A DNA stretch of 64,000 bases from assembly GCF_002591895.1 (NCBI RefSeq), contig NZ_NISX01000011.1, positions 62,001-126,000 on the forward strand, in the 5' to 3' direction. This DNA is from Lacimicrobium alkaliphilum. GTDB taxonomy: Bacteria; Pseudomonadota; Gammaproteobacteria; Enterobacterales; Alteromonadaceae. Below are positions 26,118 through 34,710 of the stretch, in pieces (the stretch's first letter is position 1; each line of letters opens with the position of its first letter). The notes under the pieces are model-generated. The model was not told the origin of the DNA. It made no database searches and saw nothing but the letters and a program-made list of their open reading frames with translations. The position numbers were made by a program, and so were the translations under genes.

Positions 26118-27443
26118 TTAATCAAAAGCCGCTCTGCGCACCAGCGCAAATTGCCGACTTTGCTCCAGCAGGTAATCACAACGCTGCACTACCAGCTGGC
26201 TCAGTGCTTCTACCTGAGCGTTTTGCTCCTTGCTTAATTGATGCCCGGACATATCTAATCGGCGTGCCTGATTACGGCATCTGAGGGCAAGGCTATCAAG
26301 CCGTCGCTTCAGCAGACTGAATTTGATCTGCGCATCCTCTGCCATGCTCAATAAGTCGTAAGCTGTTGTCTTATTGATATCAAAATTATCGCCAATAGCC
26401 ATGGCCAGCCCGGTGTCAAGCTTTGGCTGTTGAGAGGCCTCAAACACTACAGACACCAGATCATAAAATGGGGTGATGCTCAGTCCCCCACTGGCTGTTA
26501 CAAAGAAGCTGATATTTTTACCATGGGCATCACTGTTACCAATGATCAGGTTAAACAGCACCCAGTCGATAATACTCTGGGTAGTTACAGCGGGAACAGA
26601 GGTGATTTTCGCAAACGCAAATAATCTGGCCAGACTAACCCCGTCACGGATATGCGCAACATCTCTGCCACTGCCAAAATTCTGTTCATATTTATATTCC
26701 GGGGGAAAATCGAGAGCCTGGCAGCCGTCGATCATATGGCGCTTATCGACTCCCTGCCCGGTAACTCTTCTGTCAAATCGTTGCACCAGCAAGGCACTAT
26801 GAGTACCAAAATTTCTGACAGACACCTTTGGTACAGTTAAACCAACAGCTCCCGCCAACGTCATACAATAAAGCTCATTAATCACAACCGAAGGGTAGTC
26901 TGGTGAGGCAAATTTCAGAAGGTGAGTACTTGCATACTTACCATCCGCTAAAAACAATGCTCCATGAGCATCCACGTAAACATTGAGTTTATTCTGCACA
27001 CCGGCCACAGAGAGCCTGAACTTGCCATCCCATAATGCAACATCAGTATTCCCATCGAGTCGTTTGGTTAACTCGCTGTCAGTCACTTCCCGCAATGCGG
27101 TTTGTGGCCGTTGACCAGTTCCAAAAGTGAGCGCACCGGCAGTATCCCGGCCTATGGCGGTTAAAATGGCATAGAGGTTGTTTTTAGAAAGGTGCTCGCT
27201 TTCCAGTAACAGTTCAAAGGCACTGCCTTCGGGAAACAGGTTGCGGATAAAGTTCACCACTGTATTGGCTGGTATCTCACCTTCAAACGGCATGTGTGGG
27301 GATACCGGGTAACCCTCTGCTATCCAGGAAGCGGTGTATTCAAACAGACAAATCTTGGGTTGCTCAAAAATCAGGCTGCCCACCTGCCTTTTCCCGGCAT
27401 AAACACTGATTTGAGGACGAGACTTAGATCCAGTCATCTTCAC
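26118..27443 (-). CDS. hipA: HipA-type serine/threonine kinase toxin
   Basis: 441 residues. N-terminal HipA region (PHMPFEGEIPANTVVNFIRNLFPEG; GRDTAGALTFG). Phosphorylation/P-loop segment LSVAGVQNKLNVYV. Catalytic loop GNSDAHGKNISF with the Asp and Asn of the kinase, and a metal-binding Asp in ITPFYDLVS. HipA kinases phosphorylate an aminoacyl-tRNA synthetase (GltX in E. coli) and slow growth. It overlaps the antitoxin gene by 20 bases, as in other hipBA operons. No inactivating change noticed, so it is probably functional. Confidence 0.93.
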   Translation of the reverse strand: MKMTGSKSRPQISVYAGKRQVGSLIFEQPKICLFEYTASWIAEGYPVSPHMPFEGEIPANTVVNFIRNLFPEGSAFELLLESEHLSKNNLYAILTAIGRDTAGALTFGTGQRPQTALREVTDSELTKRLDGNTDVALWDGKFRLSVAGVQNKLNVYVDAHGALFLADGKYASTHLLKFASPDYPSVVINELYCMTLAGAVGLTVPKVSVRNFGTHSALLVQRFDRRVTGQGVDKRHMIDGCQALDFPPEYKYEQNFGSGRDVAHIRDGVSLARLFAFAKITSVPAVTTQSIIDWVLFNLIIGNSDAHGKNISFFVTASGGLSITPFYDLVSVVFEASQQPKLDTGLAMAIGDNFDINKTTAYDLLSMAEDAQIKFSLLKRRLDSLALRCRNQARRLDMSGHQLSKEQNAQVEALSQLVVQRCDYLLEQSRQFALVRRAAFD

Positions 27444-27696
27444 CCTGCTCAGTTTCCTGGATGGTAAGAAATACGCCTAAAGCATCCAGCGCCTTGAATA
27501 AGGTTTCAACACGAATATTATTGACACCTCTTTCCACATTGCTATATGCCTGCTTGGATAACCCACACAGACTGGCCGCATCCTCAAGCGTCATATTCAG
27601 GGATGTTCTTCTGTGACGAATAAACTGCCCCAAAATCCGCATATCTGCGGGCTGAGATAAGTCCGGCTTTTTTGCTATAGTGACTTTTTTGGCCAT
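27424..27696 (-). CDS. hipB: HipB-type helix-turn-helix antitoxin
   Basis: 90 residues with an XRE-type domain: LGQFIRHRRTSLNMTLEDAASLCGLSKQAYSNVERGVNNIRVETLFKALDALG at about 25-77. N-terminal basic tail, C-terminal QETEQGEDDWI. First gene of the operon, with operators immediately upstream. It should bind HipA and repress the operon through the ATCC/GGAT palindromes. Confidence 0.92.
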   Translation of the reverse strand: MAKKVTIAKKPDLSQPADMRILGQFIRHRRTSLNMTLEDAASLCGLSKQAYSNVERGVNNIRVETLFKALDALGVFLTIQETEQGEDDWI

Positions 27697-27700
27697 AATA

Positions 27701-27720
27701 AATCCTACAATAAGAGGATT
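27701..27720. promoter_or_regulatory. HipB operator O1
   Basis: AATCCT-N8-AGGATT, perfect inverted repeat just upstream of the hipB ATG. E. coli HipB sites have the form TATCC-N8-GGATA, so the half-site core is the same. Confidence 0.75.
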
Positions 27721-27749
27721 TTAAAAGAGAAGGGATTCCCCGCTCATAT

Positions 27750-27769
27750 AATCCTAACTAAGTAGGAAT
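27750..27769. promoter_or_regulatory. HipB operator O2
   Basis: AATCCT-N8-AGGAAT, one mismatch from a perfect palindrome, its centre exactly 49 bases from that of O1. Confidence 0.7.
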
Positions 27770-27798
27770 ATATACAAAATCTAAACATAAGACAATAT

Positions 27799-27818
27799 AA
27801 TCCTATTATTGCAGGATT
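27799..27818. promoter_or_regulatory. HipB operator O3
   Basis: AATCCT-N8-AGGATT, perfect, again 49 bases from O2. It lies 53 bases from the stop of the neighbouring nuclease gene. Confidence 0.75.
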
Positions 27819-27870
27819 GTATTAAACGAAAAGGTGAATATTAACACCGACCACAGTGATATTTCCGCTG

Positions 27871-28557
27871 TTAGTTATGGTATCCGGAATTAGCCGCTTT
27901 GCTTTTCAGTGCAGGGTAGTGCTTGTCCAACAAAAGCCTGATGGCCAGAGCTTTGGCGGCACCAATCCCTTCAACCTCAATTAACTGAGCTTCGCTGGCG
28001 GCAAAAATGGCGGCCAGCGAGCCAAATTTGGTTAACAGTGCCCTGGCCAACTTGACGCCAATACCCGGGAAGCCCTGCAATATATATAACTGACGCCGGT
28101 AACAAGAGCGCGGACGATACCCACCTCGATTGATCTCATCTCTATCAATAGTGCGTTTTTGCTGTACTGCATAGAGCATCAGCTTTGCAGTTTCCTGAGT
28201 GCAATAGGAGCGCAAGACAGCAAGCTCGAAGATCAGCGTCAAACTCACCATGGCTCCGAGGACGGCACGTCTGTCAAAAGCCGTTTTGCTGATACTTTTT
28301 GCTGTACCTTCAATGATCAATAAGGGCTTATACGGAGACTGGCAGAGTCGGCTTGCCTGACTAAACAAGCGTCCATCGATAATCGAAACCAATAAGTCAT
28401 CAAGCCGCTTTCGCTCCACCAGCAACCAGTTATCCAGCAGGTAGTCACCACAGTGAAGATGCCTGATCTCCACTGCGACATCAGGTATTGATGCCAGAAA
28501 CGCTGGAATACCACTGGGCTGCTCCCTGTCATCCGCCGTTATATAGATCCTGTCCAA
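27871..28557 (-). CDS. ERCC4/XPF-type nuclease with helix-hairpin-helix domain
   Basis: 228 residues. The ERCC4 nuclease core shows the acidic motif ADDRE (residues 8-12), GDYLL near 39, and the signature VERKRLDDL near 48-56, followed by PLLIIEGTAKS. A C-terminal tandem HhH region (about 158-215) has LQGFPGIGVKLARALLTKFGS and VEGIGAAKALAI. This is the nuclease-HhH arrangement of archaeal/eukaryotic XPF and Mus81, without a helicase. Such proteins act on branched or flap DNA. They are uncommon in bacteria. It is upstream of hipBA in the same orientation, 173 bases from the hipB start. Confidence 0.85.
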   Translation of the reverse strand: MDRIYITADDREQPSGIPAFLASIPDVAVEIRHLHCGDYLLDNWLLVERKRLDDLLVSIIDGRLFSQASRLCQSPYKPLLIIEGTAKSISKTAFDRRAVLGAMVSLTLIFELAVLRSYCTQETAKLMLYAVQQKRTIDRDEINRGGYRPRSCYRRQLYILQGFPGIGVKLARALLTKFGSLAAIFAASEAQLIEVEGIGAAKALAIRLLLDKHYPALKSKAANSGYHN

Positions 28558-28740
28558 AACACTTAAATCCCTGAAAAGCCAGTCTGTACAGTATAGGACG
28601 GTTCAATTTTTATTATCTGTGGGATCAATGCACGTAGTTCTGGCCTTTTCTCACATGGCGTAACGGCTGAGCAAAGGTTTACTAAATTTCATGCTGCTTG
28701 TAGTATCGATTTCCTTCAGAATGACCTGACTTTACCCCCT

Positions 28741-29790
28741 ATGGAAAACCCTATACTGCTGGCCCCTATGCAGATTGTGGACTTATTCTGCCGCTTCGCC
28801 GCAGTCGGTGTTTTGTTCAGTTTGCTGCTGAATAGCTTTTATCGTGCAGTGTCAAAGATCACCTGGAGTTATGCCGCGCTGGCGGTCTGCTGCGTCGCCT
28901 ATCTGCTGCTCACCGCGCCAATTGCCAATCACCACTATGGCTGGCTGCGCCCGCCACTGTTATTGCTCACTGATCTCACTTCCCTGGCATTACTGAATCT
29001 TTACTGGCTGCATACCAAAGACAAAATCATGCTGTCTGCCCTGCCCCGTTGGGTACTGGTAACAGGCGGCATCTGGTTATTTTGGATAAGCTATTTCTTT
29101 CTGTTTAAGGCGGGACGTGGCCTCTACCACGATATTCATCACACTCTGTGTTTATCGATATTGGTGTATATCCTGATCGATGCAATAAAAAGTTTTGAGG
29201 ATGACCTGGTCGAAAAACGCCGGCGGTTGCGACGGATAATGATCACCACCATCAGCTTTTACATGGCCTTATTAACGCTGGTTGAGCTTGCTCAGACCAG
29301 TCTCAAGGATCATTGGCTATTCAGCCTCAGCAATGCGACCGCGGCATTACTGGTAAGCCTTTATTTTAGCAGGGAATATAACCTTATGGCTGGACGCCCA
29401 TCAGCCGAATCGTCATCCCCACTTCCCAGAGAAAACACAGAGCCTGAACCGCATCCCCTGATTGCAGTGCTTACCAAACTCATGAAGGAGGGCTTTTATC
29501 AACAAAATGGGTTAACCGTTAATCAACTGGCTCGTGAGCTGAAGGTTCCGGCCCATCAATTGCGCCAGATGATCAATACGCAGATGGGTTTTGATAACTT
29601 TACTCAATTTATCAATAGCTATCGCATACCCGACGTATGTGAAGCGCTGTCAGATCCGAATCGTGCCAGAGATCCGATCCTCACCATTGCGCTGGAAGCC
29701 GGTTTTAATTCCATCGCCCCTTTTAACCGGGCGTTCAGACAACAAATGGGCATGACGCCGAGCGAATATCGTGATCGATTTCAAAAGTGA
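28741..29790 (+). CDS. AraC-family regulator with N-terminal membrane domain
   Basis: 349 residues. Six or so transmembrane helices fill residues 10-215 (for example YAALAVCCVAYLLLTAP, GGIWLFWISYFFLF and ATAALLVSLYFS). A cytoplasmic linker and a C-terminal AraC DNA-binding domain (about 250-348) follow, with LTVNQLARELKVPAHQLRQMIN and IALEAGFNSIAPFNRAFRQQMGMTPSEYR. Membrane-bound AraC regulators usually sense envelope or extracellular cues. It is followed after 87 bases by a beta-lactamase-fold hydrolase on the same strand, a common pairing, so that gene is its likely target. Confidence 0.88.
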   Translation: MENPILLAPMQIVDLFCRFAAVGVLFSLLLNSFYRAVSKITWSYAALAVCCVAYLLLTAPIANHHYGWLRPPLLLLTDLTSLALLNLYWLHTKDKIMLSALPRWVLVTGGIWLFWISYFFLFKAGRGLYHDIHHTLCLSILVYILIDAIKSFEDDLVEKRRRLRRIMITTISFYMALLTLVELAQTSLKDHWLFSLSNATAALLVSLYFSREYNLMAGRPSAESSSPLPRENTEPEPHPLIAVLTKLMKEGFYQQNGLTVNQLARELKVPAHQLRQMINTQMGFDNFTQFINSYRIPDVCEALSDPNRARDPILTIALEAGFNSIAPFNRAFRQQMGMTPSEYRDRFQK

Positions 29791-29877
29791 TCAGCAATTT
29801 TCAGTATCAATAAGACGTTAGCCGCCTGCTGCTCTAGCCTTCTGAACCATCGCCCATATTAGGTTCAGGAGCACAAG

Positions 29878-31137
29878 ATGCGCAAACTTACCTTATTCAC
29901 CGTTATTTTTATTCTCATCGCCGGCTATATTATGCTGGCCCCGGTTTATCAGTTTTATGCCCACCGCGGCAAAGTCCCTATGCTCCCCTGGGGCTATCTG
30001 ACCATCCCCACTGACAGCCCCGGTTTTTCTGAGGTAAAGGATGACCGCTATACACAAGCCGGGAAGACAATGATTGAAATACTCGAGTCACATCGCCAGA
30101 AAATTAACAGCCCCGGCATTTCAGCGGCAGTGGCCATCGACGGTAAACTGGTCTGGCGCGGAGGTTCAGGCTGGGCTGATATTAAGGCCAACAAGCCCGT
30201 CAATGCACAAACTCAGTTTCGGATAGGCAGTACGTCAAAAGCACTTACCTCGACTTTACTGGCTCGCCTGGTGCAGAAAAATACCCTGAATTTAGACACA
30301 CCCTTATCCCGTTTCGACGTGTCGGCGTTAAATCCGGCATGGGATGTTATCACGCCCAGGCAGCTGGCTTCCCATATGGCGGGTATTCCCCATTATGGCG
30401 ACAATACTGAATGGACTGGCCTGTACCGGTTTATGACCATTAACACCCGGTATGAGGATGTGCTGGATGCAGTGCGGCTGTTTGATGACAGCGACATGCT
30501 CTTTGCGCCCGGTGAAGACTTCAGCTATTCCAGCCTGGGAACGGTTTTACTGAGCGCCGTGATGCAGCAAGCCGCTCAGGTCCCCTACCAACAGCTGATG
30601 CAAACGGAGGTTCTTGCACCCCTGGATATGCAGCACACACATCCGGAGCCTCCTATGGGTACGGCCTCAGAAAGTATGGCCCGTTTTTACTGGCGCGAGG
30701 ATGAGTCGCACCCCGTTGTCCGGCCCTGGCGGGACGTGGATCTGAGCCATCGGCTGGCCGGTGGAGGTTTTATCTCAACACCTTCTGATTTGGTTAAGCT
30801 GGGACTGGGGTTTATCAATAATGAATTTATCCGGCCACCTGTTCGCCAGCAGTTCTGGACTGTACAAACACTAAATAATGACAAGCCTAACGAACAACAT
30901 TATGCCATTGGCTGGCGCGTGCCCCGGCACGACTATGGCGAGGGTATTGCTGAACTGTTAACCGCCAATCACGGCGGCGTTTCTCGTGGTTCACAAAGCT
31001 GGCTGATGGTGATTCCAGAGTACAATATGGCTGTGGCGGTAAATATTAATACCAATACGGATACGTTCTGGGACTTTGGCAGTGTCTCTACCGAGCTGGC
31101 CAGAACCTTCATTACCCAACGGCAACGAACCCGGTAA
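29878..31137 (+). CDS. serine hydrolase, beta-lactamase/penicillin-binding family
   Basis: 419 residues with an N-terminal hydrophobic helix (FTVIFILIAGYIMLAPV) serving as signal anchor. Class C beta-lactamase-type motifs: SxxK in IGSTSKALTS near residue 119, a Tyr motif in DFSYSSLG near 218, and NHGGVSRGS as the third motif. Other features are the ASHMAGIPHYGD and LAGGGFISTPSDLVKLG stretches. These proteins hydrolyse esters, D-amino-acid peptides or similar compounds in the periplasm; beta-lactam resistance is not implied. Probably controlled by the adjacent membrane AraC regulator. Confidence 0.87.
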   Translation: MRKLTLFTVIFILIAGYIMLAPVYQFYAHRGKVPMLPWGYLTIPTDSPGFSEVKDDRYTQAGKTMIEILESHRQKINSPGISAAVAIDGKLVWRGGSGWADIKANKPVNAQTQFRIGSTSKALTSTLLARLVQKNTLNLDTPLSRFDVSALNPAWDVITPRQLASHMAGIPHYGDNTEWTGLYRFMTINTRYEDVLDAVRLFDDSDMLFAPGEDFSYSSLGTVLLSAVMQQAAQVPYQQLMQTEVLAPLDMQHTHPEPPMGTASESMARFYWREDESHPVVRPWRDVDLSHRLAGGGFISTPSDLVKLGLGFINNEFIRPPVRQQFWTVQTLNNDKPNEQHYAIGWRVPRHDYGEGIAELLTANHGGVSRGSQSWLMVIPEYNMAVAVNINTNTDTFWDFGSVSTELARTFITQRQRTR

Positions 31138-31139
31138 AA

Positions 31140-31955
31140 CTAAAAGGTCGTTCTGTCCTTAAACGGCTTTGGCGCCTGATCTTTTGCCAGACCGTTTTGC
31201 ATGGCAATACGCTGATTTTTGCGCCCCAGAATGCGCAGCTGGATAAGCCGCTCCCACAGCAGTGCGCTACGGGTGTCTCTCTTCCAGGTCTTTTTAAACA
31301 GGGCCTTGGCAGCGGCCACCGCATCGGGACTTTTTTCACATAAGGTTTGCGCCAGCTCTTGTGCAGATTGAAGCGGTTCGTCGCTGATTCTACTGATAAG
31401 GCCATATTCCGCTCCCTGCTCTGCGCTAAATATCCGCCCGGTCATGGTCAGCTCCTGGGCAATATCCACCCGGGTCAGGCGCGACAGCGTGACGGTACCA
31501 CTCATATCGGGGATCAGGCCCCATTTGCCTTCCATAATGGCCAGCCGGGCATCCGGTGTGGCGATTCGATAATCACACCCCAGGATAATCTGCATACCGC
31601 CGCCAAAACAGTTGCCGTGTACCGCCGCGATTACCGGCATGGGTAAATCCCGCCAGATATGGGCAATGCGCTGAAAGCGGTTATCTTTTGACCAGGGCAG
31701 TTTAAGGAAGAACTTCACCGCCATAGAGGGGTTCTTCGCCACCGAGGCAAAGTCCAGCCCGGCACAAAATGACTCGCCAGCCCCTTTTAAGATCACACAG
31801 CGAATACTGCGGTCTTTTTTGATGGCTTTAGCGGCATCCAGCAAGCCATAGAACATGGCTTCATTCAGACCATTGTGCTTATCAGGGCGGTTTAAGGTCA
31901 CGGTGGCAATATCGCCCTGCTTTTCCAGTAATACAGTGTTATTGGTGCTGTTCAT
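31140..31955 (-). CDS. crotonase/enoyl-CoA hydratase family protein
   Basis: About 271 residues from ATG 31955 (ATG 31985 is in frame upstream). CoA-binding and oxyanion-hole sequence appears as GESFCAGLDFASVA and HGNCFGGGMQIILGCDYRIATPDARLAIMEGKWGLIPDM. The Glu/Asp positions of true hydratases are partly altered (EGKWGLIPD), so the exact reaction (hydratase, isomerase, thioesterase) is open. Cytoplasmic acyl-CoA metabolism. Convergent with the serine hydrolase gene, the stops 2 bases apart. Confidence 0.85.
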   Translation of the reverse strand: MNSTNNTVLLEKQGDIATVTLNRPDKHNGLNEAMFYGLLDAAKAIKKDRSIRCVILKGAGESFCAGLDFASVAKNPSMAVKFFLKLPWSKDNRFQRIAHIWRDLPMPVIAAVHGNCFGGGMQIILGCDYRIATPDARLAIMEGKWGLIPDMSGTVTLSRLTRVDIAQELTMTGRIFSAEQGAEYGLISRISDEPLQSAQELAQTLCEKSPDAVAAAKALFKKTWKRDTRSALLWERLIQLRILGRKNQRIAMQNGLAKDQAPKPFKDRTTF

Positions 31956-32055
31956 GTTGTGCCCGGCGAAAAGAGGTCTGACCACACTCTAGCAAGATCA
32001 AGCAGGCTTTTCACCGCTTTTAATAACCGAGTACTTTGCACAAGACATAAAAAAA

Positions 32056-32087
32056 GCGGCAGCCTGAACCAGTGCTGCCGCCCTTTT
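32056..32087 (-). terminator. terminator after katG (bidirectional hairpin)
   Basis: GCGGCAGC and GCTGCCGC form an 8-base stem flanked by an A-run on the left and CCTTTTT on the right. It lies 15 bases past the katG stop. Confidence 0.85.
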
Positions 32088-32101
32088 TAGCCGGATGCTA
32101 C

Positions 32102-34369
32102 CTAGCGATCCAGATTCATCACCTTGCTCCAGGCTTTGACAAAGTCCTGTACAAACTTCTCTTTCGAGGTGTCGTATGCATAGACTTCGGCTACCGCCCG
32201 CAGCTCTGAGTTAGAGCCAAAGATAAGATCCACCGGTGTTGCGGTCCACTTAGGTTCACCTGACTGACGATCCATGCCCTGATATATGCCATCCGTGTCA
32301 GTTTTCTTCCATAATGTGCCCATATCCAGCAGGTTCACAAAAAAGTCATTGCTGAGCGCACCGGGCCGGTCTGTGAATACACCATGATCCATGCCCTTGT
32401 AATTGGCATCCAGCACGCGCATACCGCCGACCAGTACTGTCATCTCAGGTACGGAAAGGTTCAGCTGATCAGCTTTGTCTACCAGTGTCACGGTAGGCGA
32501 CTCATAGCTTCTGCCGGCATCATAATAGTTACGGAAACCATCGGCAGTCAGTTCCAGAAAACCAAAGGAATTGGTATCGGTTTGCGCCTGTGTGGCATCC
32601 CCGCGACCAGGCTTGAAGGGTACATCCACCTCAAAACCAGCGTTTTTAGCGGCTTGTTCAATGGCAACGGCACCACCGAGTACAATCATATCCGCCAGCG
32701 AGACCTTTCTGGGCTTCAGGAAGCCGTTGTTAGCATCCTGCTGAATCGCTTTAAGCTCCTCAACCACTTTGGCCACTTCATCGGGATTGTTCACTTCCCA
32801 GTCTTTTTGTGGCGACAATGCCAGGCGGCCACCATTAGCACCACCGCGCATATCTGAATCACGGTAACTGGCCGCTGAAGCCCAGGCCACCCGCACCAGC
32901 TCAGGCACACTCAGATCGGTATCGAGGATACGCTGCTTCAGCCTTGCCACATCCGCCTGATTAATCGTCGACTGACTGTCAGCGGCAATCGGATCCTGCC
33001 AGATATGAATTTCATCAGGCACTTCACTGCCCAGGAAATTACGTGGCGGGCCCATATCCCGGTGCGTCAGCTTATACCAGGCTTTAGCGAATGCCTGTTG
33101 ATACACCTTTGGATCGGCCAGAAAGCGCTCGGCAATCTTGCGATACGCGGGGTCGGCCTTAAGTGCCAGATCGGCGGTGGTCATTACCGGTGGATTAAAC
33201 TTGCCTTCAATATGCGCATCCGGTACCGCTTTATGCAGTGACTCATCAGTAGGGATCCACTGAATGGCCCCGGCCGGGCTGCGAGTTTGCTTCCATTCAA
33301 AGCCGAGCAGGTTACTTAAATACAAGGAGGTCCAACGGGTGGGCTGCTGCGTCCAGGCCCCCTCAAGCCCACTGGTGATGGTATCTTCAGAATGTCCCTT
33401 GCCACATTTATTCTTCCAGCCCAGGCCCTGCTCTTCAATGCCTGCCCCACCGGGCTCTTTTCCCAGACAATCAGAAGGCTTGTGGGCACCGTGCATTTTA
33501 CCAAAGGTGTGACCACCAGCAATCAATGCCACCGTTTCTTCATCGTTCATGGCCATACGTGAAAAGGCCACTCTGATGTTCTTAGCAGAACCCATTGGAT
33601 CAGGCTTACCTTTGGGACCTTCGGGATTCACATAAATCAGCCCCATATGCGTAGCACCTAACGGGCGCTGTAGCTTGCCTTCACGGTCTTCACGGTCACT
33701 GGCCAGCATTTCCACTTCCGGGCCCCAGTAGACAATATCCGGTTCCCAGTCATCGGCTCGGCCACCGGCGAAACCATAAGTATCAAAGCCCATGTTTTCC
33801 AGTGCCACATTACCGGCCAGTACTATCAGGTCCGCCCAGGACAATGCTTCACCATACTTTTGCTTAACCGGCCAGAGTAAGCGTCTGGCTTTATCCAGAC
33901 TGGCGTTATCGGGCCAGCTGTTGAGCGGGTCGAAGCGCTGCTGCCCGCCACCAGCGCCGCCACGGCCATCCAGAGTCCGGTAAGTACCGGCGCTGTGCCA
34001 GGTCATACGGATAAAAAACGGACCATAGTTACCAAAATCAGCAGGCCACCAATCCTGAGAGGTAGTCAGCAAGGCATCGATGTCTTTTTTGGCGGCCTCA
34101 AGATCGAGTTTGCTGAACGCCTGTGCATAGTCAAAGTCGGCACCAAGAGGATTAGAGCGACCGTCATGATCCCTCAGTGGCGATAAATCCAGTTGTTCCG
34201 GCCACCAAAACTGATTCGATCTGGCCTGACCGGGCTTAACACTGCCGGTACCTGAAGCACCTTTTGGCTTGGTCATCTCCGCCGTTTCTGCCAGTACCGG
34301 TCCGGACAAAAAAGTCAGGCTCACCAGCGTGGCCAGCGCAGAGCGCAGTAGCATGGGGTGTTTATTCAT
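32102..34369 (-). CDS. katG: catalase-peroxidase KatG, exported form
   Basis: 755 residues. Haem bifunctional catalase/peroxidase that removes hydrogen peroxide. Active-site motif [11 protein letters not shown] (distal Arg, Trp, His); the Tyr of [10 protein letters not shown] and the Met of AFSRMAMND complete the Trp-Tyr-Met adduct; proximal His in [13 protein letters not shown]. The C-terminal duplicated domain is present. Unlike the usual cytoplasmic enzyme it begins with a signal peptide ([18 protein letters not shown], cleavage about residue 27), so it is likely periplasmic, as in KatP-like forms. Monocistronic. The 5' region carries an unusual hairpin near 34441-34470. Confidence 0.96.
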   Translation of the reverse strand: MNKHPMLLRSALATLVSLTFLSGPVLAETAEMTKPKGASGTGSVKPGQARSNQFWWPEQLDLSPLRDHDGRSNPLGADFDYAQAFSKLDLEAAKKDIDALLTTSQDWWPADFGNYGPFFIRMTWHSAGTYRTLDGRGGAGGGQQRFDPLNSWPDNASLDKARRLLWPVKQKYGEALSWADLIVLAGNVALENMGFDTYGFAGGRADDWEPDIVYWGPEVEMLASDREDREGKLQRPLGATHMGLIYVNPEGPKGKPDPMGSAKNIRVAFSRMAMNDEETVALIAGGHTFGKMHGAHKPSDCLGKEPGGAGIEEQGLGWKNKCGKGHSEDTITSGLEGAWTQQPTRWTSLYLSNLLGFEWKQTRSPAGAIQWIPTDESLHKAVPDAHIEGKFNPPVMTTADLALKADPAYRKIAERFLADPKVYQQAFAKAWYKLTHRDMGPPRNFLGSEVPDEIHIWQDPIAADSQSTINQADVARLKQRILDTDLSVPELVRVAWASAASYRDSDMRGGANGGRLALSPQKDWEVNNPDEVAKVVEELKAIQQDANNGFLKPRKVSLADMIVLGGAVAIEQAAKNAGFEVDVPFKPGRGDATQAQTDTNSFGFLELTADGFRNYYDAGRSYESPTVTLVDKADQLNLSVPEMTVLVGGMRVLDANYKGMDHGVFTDRPGALSNDFFVNLLDMGTLWKKTDTDGIYQGMDRQSGEPKWTATPVDLIFGSNSELRAVAEVYAYDTSKEKFVQDFVKAWSKVMNLDR

Positions 34370-34656
34370 TTTCTGCTTCCTTCATTCACGATTGACTCTG
34401 ATGATTCAGCGAATCTACCATCGTTATTCACCGGCCACCTGGGCAGTTACTGTCAGGGCAAGAACTGCCCCTTTGCCTGTGGTTTGATGAAAACAGCACA
34501 AACCCGCTGTTTTTAATCAAACAGAAGCATAGACACAAAGTTGTTAATTGGGAGTTAAATAAAAGCGATTGCCCTAATCGTGAAAAGCTATACCAGGGCA
34601 AAAGAGTAAAGGATAAAAACGAATCTGAGGATTAGACTGATTTGGCAAAAAAGTTG
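34370..34656. other. katG upstream region with alternative hairpins
   Basis: About 290 bases without a gene. GGGCAGTT (34441) pairs with AACTGCCC (34463-34470), and the loop sequence CAGGGCAA can instead pair imperfectly with TTTGCCTG (34472-34479). This gives two mutually exclusive structures in the probable katG leader. A GATTC-AGC-GAATC repeat near 34405 could be a regulator site. No confident OxyR site was found. Confidence 0.4.
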
Positions 34657-34690
34657 ATACCCTCCACCCGGGAAAGCGGGCAGAGGGTAT
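34657..34690 (-). terminator. rho-independent terminator of the S41 protease gene
   Basis: ATACCCTC and GAGGGTAT enclose a second CCCG/CGGG stem. On the minus strand it is followed by a T-rich stretch (AACTTTTTTG). It lies 20 bases past the gene. Confidence 0.8.
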
Positions 34691-34710
34691 ACAAAACATA
34701 CTATCCTGTT

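Noticed and set aside
29878-31137. Beta-lactamase resistance gene
   Set aside because: The SxxK and HGG motifs fit the broad serine hydrolase family, but the N-terminal anchor and divergence from class C enzymes give no ground for claiming antibiotic hydrolysis.
34380-34440. OxyR site upstream of katG
   Set aside because: Only a short GATTC/GAATC repeat is seen; the spaced ATAG/CTAT pattern expected for OxyR is not present.
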